From contig JAINUG010000007.1 in NCBI GenBank assembly GCA_029706075.1, forward strand, positions 8,929,501-8,993,500: a stretch of DNA of 64,000 nt. The letters run 5' to 3'. Below the pieces are notes generated by a model. The model did not search any database, had not been told where the DNA came from, and saw only the letters and a list, made by a program, of their open reading frames with translations. Positions 32,421 to 42,359 of this stretch are shown here, one piece after another (position 1 is the stretch's first letter; each line of letters opens with the position of its first letter). This stretch comes from Aldrovandia affinis. Lineage: Eukaryota; Chordata; Actinopteri; Notacanthiformes; Halosauridae. Position numbers and translations under genes: made by a program.

Positions 32421-34870
32421 TCAATAAGGGGGTGGGGGTGGGGGTGGCTCAGGGGCGGGACACAAAGGGTGGGTAACCAGGGGTTTGAGTCGTGAAACAT
32501 GGAAAGTGGGGTGAATACGTTTCATAGTGGATGGTAATTTAAGACGAACTGCAGTGGGGCTGATGATCTTTATGATAGGGAAGGGTCCAATAAAACGGGG
32601 GGCAAGTTTACGGTGATCCATTTTGAGGGGAATGTCTCTGGTGGTCAACCAGACCCGCTGTCCAATATGATACCGGGGAGCCTTGGAGCGTCTTTTGTCC
32701 GCAGTCTCCTTCATACGGGTACTGGCTCGGAGAAGGTTGCGGCGTGTGAGTTTCCAGGTGCGGAGACATCGACGGACGAATACCTGGGCAGAGGGGACTC
32801 CCACCTCCTCCTCCTGGCTAGGGAACAAAGGTGGTTGGTAACCCAGGGAACATTCAAAAGGAGACATTTGGGATGAGGAAGAGGTTTGGGAGTTGTTGGC
32901 ATATTCTGCCCAGGGACGTTGTTGGCTCCATGAGGAAGGGTTCTGAGAACAAAGACAGCGTAGGACCATCTCAATGACTTGATTAGCCCGCTCTGTCTGG
33001 CCATTGGATTGGGGGTGAAAACCTGAGGAAAGACTAATGGATGAACCAATACGTAAACAAAAAGCTTTCCAAAACTTGGCGATAAACTGGGGACCTCTGT
33101 CGGAAACTGGCTGTCTCTTTAGCAGAGGGAAGTTTGGGTAAAGGAATAAAATGCACAGCCTTAGAAAACCGATCAATAACAGTCAGAATGGTGGTGTTGT
33201 TGTTGGAGGGGGGCAAACCAGTGATAAAGTCTAGAGCTATGTGGGACCAAGGGCGGTGAGGGATGGGTAGGGGCTGTAATAGACCAGAGGGATGCTGATG
33301 GGAACTCTTGTTCTGGGCACAGACAGAGCAGGCAGATATAAAGTTCTTGATATCCTGGACCATAGCAGGCCACCAAAAACGTCTCTGGATAAACGTAATA
33401 GTTCTGTTTATGCCCGGCTGACAGGACAGGCGAGAAGAGTGACCCCACTGAAGCACCTGGGATCGAACAGACTTAGGAATGAAGAGGCGGTTGGAGGGAC
33501 AGCGACTGGGACCAACCTCTCCCTCCAAGGCAGAGCGTACCGTAGACTCTATGATAAGCTGAAGACCGTTGATAGAGCATTGTTGAGGCAAGATGGTATC
33601 AGGAACGGAGACCTTGGAGATAGATTCGAATCGGCGGGAAAGGGCATCAGGTTTGGTAGAGCCAGGACGATAAGATAATGTGAAATTAAATCTCGAGAAA
33701 AACAGAGACCAACGAGCCTGACAGGAATTAAGTCTTTTAGCAGTCTGTAAATATTCCAAGTTCTTGTGGTCGGTCCAAACCAGAAAAGGAACTTCAGCCC
33801 CCTCCAGGCAGTGCCTCCACTCCTCCAAAGCAAGCTTGACCGCGAGCAGTTCCCTATGGCCAATGTCGTAATTCTGCTCAGTGGGGCTGAGGCGATGGGA
33901 ATAGAAGGCGCAAGGATGAACCTTCTTATCTTCAGATGAGCGTTGGGATAGAATGGCCCCCGGCCCGATGTTGAAAGCATCGACCTCGGCGATAAACTGG
34001 GCGGTGGGATCGGGATGAATAAGTATGGGATCAGATGTAAAGCGTTGTTTGAGCGTCCGGAAGGCTTCTTCTGCTTGAGGGTTCCAGTGAAAACGGATCT
34101 TGATGGAAGTGAGAGCGGTGAGTGGAGCTGCAAGAGTGCTATAATTACGGATGAACCTCCTGTAAAAATGGGCAAAACCCAAAAACCATTGTAACTCCTT
34201 ACAGTTCTCTGGCCGGGGCCAGTCCAAGACGGCCTTGATTTTCTGTGGATCCATCTGGATGCTCCCAGCCGAGATGACGTAGCCCAGGAAGGTGGTGGTG
34301 TGACAATGAAATTCACATTTCTCGGGTTTAACATAAAGTCTGTTCTCCAGAAGACGCTGGAGAACTCTGCGGACGTGAGTGACATGTTCATCCATATTTC
34401 TCGAAAAAAATAAGAATATTGTCCAGATAAACGAAAACAAATTGATTGATGAAATCCCTCAACACATCATTGATTAATGCCTGGAAAACGGCAGGGGCAT
34501 TGGTTAACCCGAACAGCATAACCAGGTACTCCCAGTGGCCAGCCGGGGTATTAAATGCAGTCTTCCACTCATCCCCCTCACAAATGCGCATCAGGTGGTA
34601 GGCGTTGCGCAGATCCAGCTTCGTGAAGACAGTAGCCCCTTGAAGCTGTTCAAATGCTGACGTCATGAGGGGGAGAGGGTAGCGATTCTTTATAGTGATG
34701 TCATTGAGAGACCGGTAGTCGATGCAGGGGCGAAGAGAACTGTCCTTCTTGCCCACGAAGAAGAACCCCGCTCCAGCGGGTGAAGAGGAAGGGTGAATGA
34801 TGCCAGCAGTCAACGACTCCTGAAGATAGGTGTTCATAGTCTCAGTCTCGGGACGGGATAAGGAGAACAA
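32421..34870 (-). pseudogene. pol: Gypsy A pol: RT, RNase H and integrase, broken
   Basis: RT at 34870-34388 has [23 protein letters not shown] and a catalytic box reading YLDN (codons at 34429-34418) where YLDD is required. A one-base gain in the T-run right after it ends the frame. The next 468-codon frame (34440-33034) has RNase H ([39 protein letters not shown]), an integrase HHCC zinc domain ([20 protein letters not shown]) and the first integrase Asp ([11 protein letters not shown]). About 45 bases are lost near 33110. The last frame has [22 protein letters not shown] (Glu) and the C-terminal integrase part ending [12 protein letters not shown]. The chromodomain usual in Sushi elements is missing. 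Confidence 0.88.
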
Positions 34871-35540
34871 CCGCCCCTGGGAGGGGTGGTACCGGGTAAA
34901 AGTTCGATAGCGCAGTTGTAGGGACGATGGGGAGGGAGGCGGGTGGCTCGGGATTTACTAAAAACCTCCTTGAGGTCCAGGTACTCGGAGGGGAAGACAG
35001 ACAGATCAGGTTTCTTCTCGGAAAGCAGGGAACTTGGAACAGAAGACAGGGGACTCGGAACAGAAGAATGGGCTTGATGCAGGCACTGGGAAAGACATTG
35101 TGGGCTCCAACCCACAATCTTATGACTGCTCCATTCCAGGGAAGGATTATGTTTAACTAACCATGGATGACCCAGGACAATGGGTGCGTGAGGAGAGTCA
35201 ATGACGTACAGTCTTATCCTCTCCCGATGGTTCCCGGAAATGTGCAAAGTCAAGGGGGAACTGGTAAAAGTTATGTGGGCAATCCTCTGCCCGTTGAGTG
35301 AGTTAGCCACTAGTGGGCGTGGAAGCTTGTTAACAGGAATGCCCCACTTGGTAACTAACTCAGCATCAACAAAACTCTCTTCAGCTCCCGAGTCAATGAG
35401 AGCGGTGGTCTCTTGCTTCTGACCCTCCCACTCAATGGTAACCGGCAGGCAGGTCCGTTGTTTGGAGGAGCATTCAACAGGAATGACACCCACTAGTGCT
35501 CCTCTCCTCACTAGTGGGCGTTGGCTTTTAGCGGACAGGT
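34834..35540 (-). pseudogene. pol: Gypsy A pol, protease part
   Basis: An aspartic protease with ALIDSGAEESFVDAEL (active-site DSG) and VLGHPWLVKHNPSLEW runs on into a linker before RT ([26 protein letters not shown]). The frame is entered from gag by -1 shift. A single extra base near 34878 changes [12 protein letters not shown] into [12 protein letters not shown] and terminates the frame at 34834. The continuation is in the next frame. Confidence 0.82.
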
Positions 35541-36482
35541 GGAAATGAAATGTCCTGATTCCCTGCAGTAAAGGCAGGACCTGGTAGCCATCCTACGGTC
35601 ACGTTCTTGACGGGAAAGTCGAGCACGATCCAGCTGCATGGGTTCAGGTTCAGGGTTAGGTGAAGGCTCCGCTCTGGGATGGTTGGCGACTCTGGCAGGC
35701 ATCCTGAACCCTGCTGGCTCAGGCCCAGGAAAAACCCTGGTACTTCGGAAACGACGACGCTCCTGAAGCCTGGAATCAACCCAGATGGCCAGGCTGACGA
35801 GGTCGTCGAAGGACTCAGGTAGGTCGCGGGTCAGGATCTTGTCTTTGAGCTGCTCAGACAATCCAAAGATGAAAGCGTCATAGAACGCCTTCCTTCCCCA
35901 ACCACAGGAGTTAGCCAATGTCTGGAAACTGATGGCGTAGTCTGAGACAGATCTTCCCTCCTGGCGTAAGTATAGCATCTCCCTGGCAGCTTCGTGACCA
36001 TGTTTGGAATGGTCGAAGACCCTCCTCATCTCCTCTGAAAACATGACGAAGCTCCGGCAGTAAGGAAATGACTCCTCCCACGCAGTGGTTCCCCAGGTCT
36101 TGGCACGACCGGTCAGTTGGGTGATGACGTAGGCCACTTTGGAAAGCTCGCTGGGGAACGTCGATGGCTGAAGTTGAAAGATAAGCTGACACTGCGTGAT
36201 GAAAGCACGACAACCACCAGGTTCACCGGCGTACTTCTCCGGGGGAGGCAGACGGGGTTCGCGCACCGGCGCAGAAGGAAACCCGGGCTGGGGGGGTTCA
36301 GCAGCATGCTGAGGTGCCGGGCTAGGTGCCGGAGCTCGCAGCATCAAGGTAAGTTCCGCCAAACTGGAGGTGAGAGTCTGAAGATGGTGGGTGACCGTCT
36401 CCAGATGGGTCTGATGACGCCCGAGCATGGCACCCTGCTGCTCGAGAGCGAAGCGTAGCTGGTCAGGATCTGCTGGGTCCAT
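35511..36482 (-). CDS. gag: Gypsy A gag (Sushi-type), intact frame
   Basis: The 323-codon frame opens MDPADPDQLRFALEQQGAML. A capsid-like region follows (FPSELSKVAYVITQLTGRAK, FDHSKHGHEAAREMLYLRQE), then a single zinc knuckle of CX2CX4HX4C form (CLYCRESGHFISTC) about 15 residues before the end. This is the family from which the mammalian PEG10/RTL genes were domesticated. Gag forms the particle that packages element RNA. The frame ends in TAG at 35513-35511, and pol continues in the -1 frame through an overlapping open stretch. No standard slippery heptamer stands out in CTAAAAGCCAACGCCCACTAG, allowing for the short overlap. Confidence 0.88.
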   Translation of the reverse strand: MDPADPDQLRFALEQQGAMLGRHQTHLETVTHHLQTLTSSLAELTLMLRAPAPSPAPQHAAEPPQPGFPSAPVREPRLPPPEKYAGEPGGCRAFITQCQLIFQLQPSTFPSELSKVAYVITQLTGRAKTWGTTAWEESFPYCRSFVMFSEEMRRVFDHSKHGHEAAREMLYLRQEGRSVSDYAISFQTLANSCGWGRKAFYDAFIFGLSEQLKDKILTRDLPESFDDLVSLAIWVDSRLQERRRFRSTRVFPGPEPAGFRMPARVANHPRAEPSPNPEPEPMQLDRARLSRQERDRRMATRSCLYCRESGHFISTCPLKANAH

Positions 36483-36498
36483 CGTGGTCAGAACGTAC

Positions 36499-37426
36499 TG
36501 TGAGGTTCCGGATAAGGACCCAGACGCAGATCAGGATTAGGCAAAGAATAGTTTAATGGAGGCAGAGGTCAACACCAGAAGTCAGGGTAGCGAAAGTACA
36601 AAATCAAAAACCAAAGAGAAGTCACAAAACAATCCAAAAGTCAAAACCGGTAAAACAGAGAAGGCAAACAAACAAAATCGGCAGGCAAACTCGAAGTGAA
36701 AACAGAAGGGGTGTCTAAGAAAAATGCTACAGACTCTGGCTTACTCGAAATCGGCACAGGGAATGAAGATCAACGTTCTGACGGGGAATGAACATAAACA
36801 CGGAACTTAAATACAAGCAGGGCAGGGAAACACAATAGGAATCAGGTGTGACTGGGAGGAGAGAGGGGTAGGAACACAGGTGAAAACAATGGGATTCGTT
36901 AATATCATAACGAGGGGAAACGAAAGACACGGACTAGGAATAACACAAACACATAGACAATAAACGACCTGGAAGAGCAGGCAGACACGTGTATAGTTAG
37001 AAGGGGAGGAGCGCATATATAAATCTGTGTGCGAATTAAGTGAAACGTGAGAAGCGTACAGGGATAGGACAATGAGAGAGAGAATGATAGCGATAGTTAG
37101 AAGCGTGAGATAATTAGTGATTAGTAGCGTTAGTAACTTAATCTAAATCCCTAATGTTAGTAGTTAAGTTGGTTAGTACTATATACATCTAACGAATATA
37201 TACAAAGTGTAATAGAAAGTAAGAAGGAAGTAAAACGAGATAATAAGCTAAGATGGAAAAAACCGAAACATAGAATTTCCCGCAGTGCATGACAAAAGAC
37301 AAGGAGTGGATCTCGAATAAACAGGAACGATGACAGACGGGGAACAGAACGTGACAGAATGATGAATAATGAAAGATAAATAAACAAAGAACAAAAACAA
37401 CCGAACAGACATGCAGAAACATAACA
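36499..37426 (-). mobile_element. Gypsy A 5' LTR
   Basis: The LTR has TG...CA ends and is 928 bp. The U3-like part (37426-36780) has attagtgattagtagcgttag repeats, and a related sequence lies at 48656-49031. The R/U5-like part (36773-36499) is the portion retained in the other LTR. Only 16 bases separate it from the gag ATG, an unusually short leader with no obvious tRNA primer site, so priming is unclear. Confidence 0.85.
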
Positions 37427-37431
37427 CTGAG

Positions 37432-37786
37432 CTTGTAAACTCTCTTAATCTATGTAATGAACTTCATTCCTTAGATGAAATGGTCGATGCCTTTAATGAT
37501 AACGTGAGTAGTGCATTAAACACTGTCGCAATAAAGACTAAAACAATAAAGACTAAAACAAAGTTATGTAGGAAAACTTCACCTTGGATAAATAGTACTA
37601 TCCGTGCCCAAAAAAGGGTATGCAGAGCGGCTGCTCCTTCAAAACAAAAGCGAACTTGGAGGAAATCTAGACTGGAGATACACGACTGTATGTTTTTAGT
37701 CTTTTCAGCATTTTTAAGGAGCATATTATTGCATATAATAATGTCATTCGCTCCGAGAGAAAAGCCTTGTTTTATGCTCCGTTAAC
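37432..37786 (+). pseudogene. L2/Maui-like ORF2, linker between endonuclease and RT
   Basis: It reads LVNSLNLCNELHSLDEMVDA, then SPWINSTIRAQKRVCRAA, KSRLEIHDC and, in a shifted frame, KEHIIAYNNVIRSERKALFY, typical of the region between endonuclease and RT in L2-group LINEs. The sequence resumes directly after the Gypsy A target duplication and stops at the Gypsy B LTR. Confidence 0.75.
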
Positions 37787-37978
37787 GTGAATAAGCAATG
37801 CAGTATTTCCAAACAATACGCTTTATTACAGCTCCGTGATAATACAGTCATTTGTACAGTTGTCTAATACTAGCTCTAGCTCTACAAGCGTTCCCTTTCC
37901 TCTACTTACTCGCTGGTGGTTTTACGGGTAAGTAGCAGAGGTCAGAGCGCCCTCTGCTGACTAGACTGTATCATAACA
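37787..37978 (-). mobile_element. Gypsy B 3' LTR with polypurine tract
   Basis: On the minus strand it begins tgttatgatacagtctagtc right after a polypurine tract (aagcaaagggaaa) and ends at the LINE border. It has an aataaagcg poly(A) signal region. It is only about 190 bp, short for an LTR, and may be truncated at the LINE side. Confidence 0.65.
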
Positions 37979-38250
37979 TTTCCCTTTGCTTAATATATGA
38001 AGACAGTTCCCATGGTATATACAACTAGCTTAACCAACAATGTTCTTATCTAAATTTAACTGCATATGGCTTGACTATGTTACCCAATAACAGTAGTCTT
38101 ACTCTGAACTTAATTAAACAAAAATACAATCTTTCAACTGCCTATGGGTTTACTAAAGGTGGTCACAAGTGTTCACATAACAGTTTTTTTTTTTTTTTAA
38201 ACAATATTCTCTTACAACATGAAGTGGCCCTATGAAACTGAAACAGTCTC

Positions 38251-39424
38251 TTAGCTCACAAAGTCTCTTGTGTATCTCAATGGTCTGCGAATGTTTGACC
38301 TGCTTCTAGTGTGCTGTAAAGCTTGTCCATCGGGCAGCTCGACAGTCTCCTCAGAGGTCCTTTGTTGATCAGTATCCACTGGTGCATCTTGGACACTCCC
38401 TGCATCCCAGTCGTCATCTGGTAAGGGTGTTTGTTTGTTTTTTACATGAGCCTGCTGAAGCTGTTCTGGCACTGGGAGAATGTCCTTTCTGTTCCGGCGG
38501 TATTTCTTGCCTTTCACCAGAACTATGTAGGATCGATCACTGAGTTGGTCAATGCAGATGCCGAGTGTCCATGTGCCGTCTGGGTTGTTGGGGTGTAGAA
38601 GTACCCTCACAGTCTGTCCTTGGATGATTGTCGGCATGTCCCTGGCTCGAGTGTCATAGCGGTGTTTCACTGTGATTCCTTTTGCTTGTTTTCTCGTGAT
38701 GACATCCTTCACCACCTTTGGTTTCAGCTGTGTGTCTCTGGTAGGCAGGAAGGTGCGTGTTCGTCTTGACATGAGCCTTTGAACAGGAGAGCTGTCAAGG
38801 CCTTCCGTTGGGGTGTTCCTCCATGCCAGGACTGCTTTCTATGGGTCTCCTCCGTCCAACGCAGCCTTTTTCAGCAGTGTTTTGGCGATCTTAACTGCAG
38901 ATTCTGCTTTCCCGTTGCTCTGGCTGTTATAGGGCGATGATGTCTCATGGTTGAAGTCCCACTCCTGGGGGTAATCAACCATGATGAGGAAAACTATGTG
39001 GGGGTGCTGAATTTTTAAAGTGAATAAATCCATAACCGTCTATCTCCCTCTGGACCATGGAATGTTAGTGGAGCTGGTGGGGGATCAGAGTCTCTCTTTG
39101 TTGCCTAGACTGAGTAGAGTTGCAGGTAGCACAGGAGTTGACAAAGCTCTTTACATCATCTGCTATGCCAGGCCAGAAAACTGCCTCTCGGGCCTTCCTG
39201 AGGCTGGCGTCTTTCCGCTTGTTTAGCTTTAGATTGATTTCCCTGGCTCTTTGCAGGAGAGCTGAGATGTTGTTGCCATGGTCTTTCACAGCTTCTTCAG
39301 TTGTCTCACCGCTTCCATAAACAAGGATGTCATCTGCTATCACGCTTACTCCTCTGAGCCCCTGCAGTACCTCATGCTGTCTTCGCTGGTATTCCTCAGC
39401 TGCTGGCTTTATCCCGAATGGCAT
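38251..39424 (-). pseudogene. pol: Gypsy B pol: end of RT fused to integrase, internal deletions
   Basis: It begins MPFGIKPAAEEYQRRQHEVL (RT) with the catalytic box as IADDILVYGSG. After LNKRKDASL it jumps to the integrase zinc region (REAVFWPGIADDVKSFVNSC, ATCNS), so the RNase H domain is deleted. The integrase core is also shortened: a DLFTL...FLIMVDYP piece joins HETSSPYNSQSNGKAESAVK. The first Asp and the Glu region remain, but the central Asp block is lost. The last frame (38772-38251) is the integrase C-terminus and tail (VKHRYDTRARDMPTIIQGQT, SDRSYIVLVKGKKYRRNRKD). Confidence 0.82.
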
Positions 39425-39567
39425 TCTGAGCCATCTGTATCGTCCCTCTGGTGTCCAGAACGTGGTGAGATAGCTGCTTGGTTCGTCCAGTTTTATTTGC
39501 TAATAGCCATCTTTTGCATCAAGCACAGAGAACACTTTTGCATTTGTTATTTCAGGTAGGACCTCCT

Positions 39568-40670
39568 CTATAGTGGGCATCTGGTAGTGTGATCGGAGTA
39601 AAGCTTTGTTGAGTGGTCGATGCAGATGCGTAGCTTTTCATTTTTTTCTATGACGACTATGTTGCTGATCCATGGTGTTGGCTCTGTGACTTTTGCGATG
39701 ATTCCTCCTTGTTCCATGGCATGTATGGCTGTGCTCACTTTCGATTTAATTGGGATCGGAACCCGTCTCGGCAATTGTTGTACAGGCTTAACTGCTGGGT
39801 CTATCTCTAGGTGAAGCTCTCCTGGGAGGCATCCCAATCCATCAAACACATCATCATATATGGCGATTATGTCCTCCATTGTCTTTGGTGCGTCTGTGAC
39901 TTGAGGGCTTGTGGTGTCAATGTTGTTTATGACATGTTTGCTGTCTACCTGTATGAGGTTGAGTCTCTGGCATGTCTCAGCTGAGAGCAGCGGAGTTTGT
40001 GACATCTTCATCACTTGGAATTTGAGGATGTGTGTGCGTCCGTCATGTTCTGTTCTGAGTATGCATGTCCCTTCTGGCTTTATGAGTGTGTCATTGTAAA
40101 GCTTCAGCATGGTTTTACTCGGCAGCAGAGCGGGGTTGCCATCCTGCAGGACGCGCTGAAGGTCTTTATATCCAATTATATTGGCTGTGGAGCCTGTGTC
40201 TAACTGGCATTTTAAAATATGACTAGGGTCATAGCCCAATAGCTCAGCTGTGTGTGGGGCGAGATTGAGTTTGACAAACATTTTATTTTTGTTGGCTTGA
40301 AGACTATTCACATGTGATATGTACCACATTGCATCTGTGTGTTCAACTGGCTCCTCTCCCTCATCAACCAGATTGAGCTGAGGCTTGTGCTGTCCCTGCT
40401 TGCATACACGAGCAAAGTGGTTGCGCTTGCCACAGTTTTTACACGTGACACCATATGCTGGACATTTTGCTTTTGCATTTACTGACCCACAATAGTGACA
40501 TGATCCGTTATTGGGATGCCATTTCTTGTTGTGATTATCAGGATTTGTCTGCTTTCTGTTCTGTTCACGAGCAGTAAAATGCACAGTCTCTTGCTCTCCT
40601 CCGCCTATTTTCTTTACCTGCAGTTGTGTCTGTTCGCTTGCTCTACACATGTCTACAGCTTTGGTTAATG
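39568..40670 (-). pseudogene. pol: Gypsy B gag end, protease and start of RT
   Basis: It continues gag after the hAT insertion (ALTKAVDMCRASEQTQL). A CX2C...CX2CX4HX4C knuckle region follows (CHYCGSVNAKAKCPAYG, CKNCGKRNHFARVC), then protease (CQLDTGSTANIIGYKDLQ) and the RT start (LPRRVPIPIKSKVSTAI, WISNIVVIEKNEKLRICID). A frameshift near 39610 garbles the next part. Gag and pol appear to lie in a single frame here, without a shift between knuckle and protease. Confidence 0.82.
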
Positions 40671-41359
40671 CAGTGTTTCTCAAATAGTGGGGGGCCCGGT
40701 GCGATGCCAGGGGGGGCGCGTGTGACCCCGGGGAACATGCTTTTTTTTGCCGTACTAGAATAAAGTGTAATTGCAGATATGAAGTGCAGTGAACAAACCC
40801 TCAAGAGACACCATGGGTTGAAAAGAAAGGCAGAGAGAGACGAAGATAATGAGACAAACAAAAGTCACCCGAAAGCTTAGACGAGGAAATATGACGAAGC
40901 GTATGTAGCGCTTGGCTTCACTGTGACTACGGTGGGAGACGAGGAAAGACCGGTGTGTTTACTGTGTCTTAAAATGTTGGCAGCGGACAGCATGAAGCCA
41001 AATAAATGAAGGCGTCACTTAAAGACATTACACCCCAATCACGCTGATAAGCCGCTTGAGTTTTTAAGCTTAAAACGTGCGAATATTGCCGACAATCATC
41101 CCGCTTTGTGAATGCTACTTCAGAAAACCAGCGAGCACTGTTAGCATCATATAAGGTGGCGTACCAAATTGCTCAGTGCAAAAAACCCCACACCATAGCA
41201 TTTCTTTAATGTTAATAAGGATACAATGTTATGCAGAGGTGTACTTATAACAATTTTATAGACAAATGATACTATTTATAGTCGCGGCGGAGAGTGGGGG
41301 GCGCGAAATGTTTTCCTCTTCCTAGGGGGGGCGTAACAGAAAATAATTGAGAAGCACTG
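40671..41359 (+). mobile_element. hAT element (Charlie/ZBED-like), internally deleted, 8-bp target duplication
   Basis: The terminal repeats are cagtgtttctcaaatagtgg and, reversed, cagtgcttctcaattatttt. The flanks ggttaatg at 40663-40670 and 41360-41367 are a perfect 8-bp duplication. The plus strand carries the N-terminal part of a hAT transposase with a BED-type zinc finger (RPVCLLCLKMLAADSMKPNK, stop, RRHLKTLHPNHADKP), then HPALs-like and NQRALLASYKVAYQIAQCKK. The catalytic core and dimerisation domain are deleted. Removing the insert restores Gypsy B gag in frame. Confidence 0.88.
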
Positions 41360-41367
41360 GGTTAATG

Positions 41368-41836
41368 TGAGTTTAGGTTCCCTCAGCATATGCGCTTGTG
41401 CACTCAAATCTTTTGTGCCTATTACAAGGCGGTCGCGAATTAATTCTTCCCTCAGTTCGCCAAATTCACATGTGTCTGCTAACTTTCTTAGTTTGGCTAT
41501 ATATTGGTCAGCTGCCTCACATTGGCTTTGTTTACAGTCATTAAACACGTACCTTTCATAGATGACGTTTCTGGTCGGCTCAAAATGAGCCTGCAGGGCT
41601 TCCAGTATTTTTGTCGGATCCTTTCTGTCCTCATTACTCATGTGTAGATGACGTTGCAGCACGTGACATTCCTTTCCCATTACCGTCAGTAGCGTGGCAA
41701 CTCGTATCGTTTTGTCCTTTATATTTAATCCCGTGGCTATTTCGTAGTTTTCCCACTGTGCTCGAAAAAATGTCCAATTGTTGTACGTATCCCCTTTCAT
41801 GTCCATGGCTTCCGGCACCGGTATTGAATATGCCAT
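41368..41836 (-). pseudogene. gag: Gypsy B gag, N-terminal part
   Basis: The ATG is at 41836. The frame reads NNWTFFRAQWENYEIATGLN, LLTVMGKECHVLQRHLHM, FNDCKQSQCEAADQYIAKLR and LREELIRDRLVIGTKDLSAQ, a typical retrotransposon gag (capsid) fold region. It is open until the hAT insertion, and the continuation at 40670 is in frame after the 8-bp duplication. Transcription of the copy cannot be normal because the 5' LTR is missing. Confidence 0.85.
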
Positions 41837-41837
41837 G

Positions 41838-42359
41838 GGGGTTATGCGGAACTTTTCCCATCTTAAAAATATAGCAAAAGTTCGACAATTTATTAAACAA
41901 CAAGATGCTGAAAAATTGATTCACGCCTTTGTTTCGTCAAGATTGGACTATTGCAACTCTGTCTATTCTGGTTGCCCAAAAAATGCTTTAAGGAGCCTCC
42001 AGCTCGTTCAAAATGCGGCAGCCAGAATCTTCACTAGAACGAGACGCACTGAGCACATTACCCCTATTTTATTTACTCTGCATTGGCTTCCTATTGAGGC
42101 TACAATTGGTTTTAAAATTTTATTTTTAACTTTTAAAGCCCTACATGGACTGGCGCCGGGGTATTTGTCCGATGCGCTTCGCCATATATTCCGGCGCGTG
42201 CCCTCCAGCATGGCCAAAAAAACGGCTGGAGGTAGGGCATTCTATTTTAGAGCTCCTTTTCTATGGAATAGCCTCCCCATCTCTATTAGGGAGGCTGATT
42301 CCACTAATGTTTTTAAATCCAGACTCAAAACATACTTATTCACAACATTTTATGGCTGA
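41838..42359 (+). pseudogene. L2/Maui-like ORF2, C-terminal part
   Basis: It resumes after Gypsy B with FSHLKNIAKVRQFI and continues HAFVSSRLDYCNSVYSG, LQLVQNAAARIFTRTRRTEH, LHWLPIEATIGFKILFLTF, AGGRAFYFRAPFLWNSLP and FKSRLKTYLFTTFYG, ending in a proper stop. This is the conserved region after the RT thumb in CR1/L2 LINEs. It is open over its length, but the RT that should precede it is missing. Confidence 0.82.

Larger units (their letters stand above)
32137..37426 (-). mobile_element. Gypsy A: Sushi-like Ty3/Gypsy retrotransposon, 5-bp target duplication
   Basis: It is bounded by ctgag at 32132-32136 and 37427-37431. On the minus strand the 5' LTR is 37426-36499 (928 bp), gag is 36482-35511, pol is about 35540-32421, and a truncated 3' LTR is 32411-32137. 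The element begins tgttatgtttctgcatg and ends cggaacctcaca. LTR sequences shared by both sides (32137-32411 and 36499-36773) differ at only a few bases, so insertion was recent. A deletion joining 32411 to 32421 removed the U3 part of the 3' LTR and whatever followed integrase. Confidence 0.93.
37787..41837 (-). mobile_element. Gypsy B: Ty3/Gypsy element of K02A2.6/Mag-like type, 5' LTR missing
   Basis: On the minus strand, gag starts at 41836 (MAYSIPVPEAMDMKGDTY), followed by zinc knuckle, protease, RT, a shortened integrase and a 3' LTR (37978-37787). LTR and gag are not flanked symmetrically: the gag ATG joins LINE coding sequence directly at 41837/41838. The 5' LTR and leader are therefore gone, together with the LINE's RT. 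A hAT element interrupts gag at 40671-41359. The clade name is an inference from similarity of the pol motifs. Confidence 0.8.

Noticed and set aside
41276-41367. C-terminal extension of Gypsy B gag into the hAT element
   Set aside because: The frame runs by chance through the hAT end; the 8-bp duplication shows the real continuation is at 40670.
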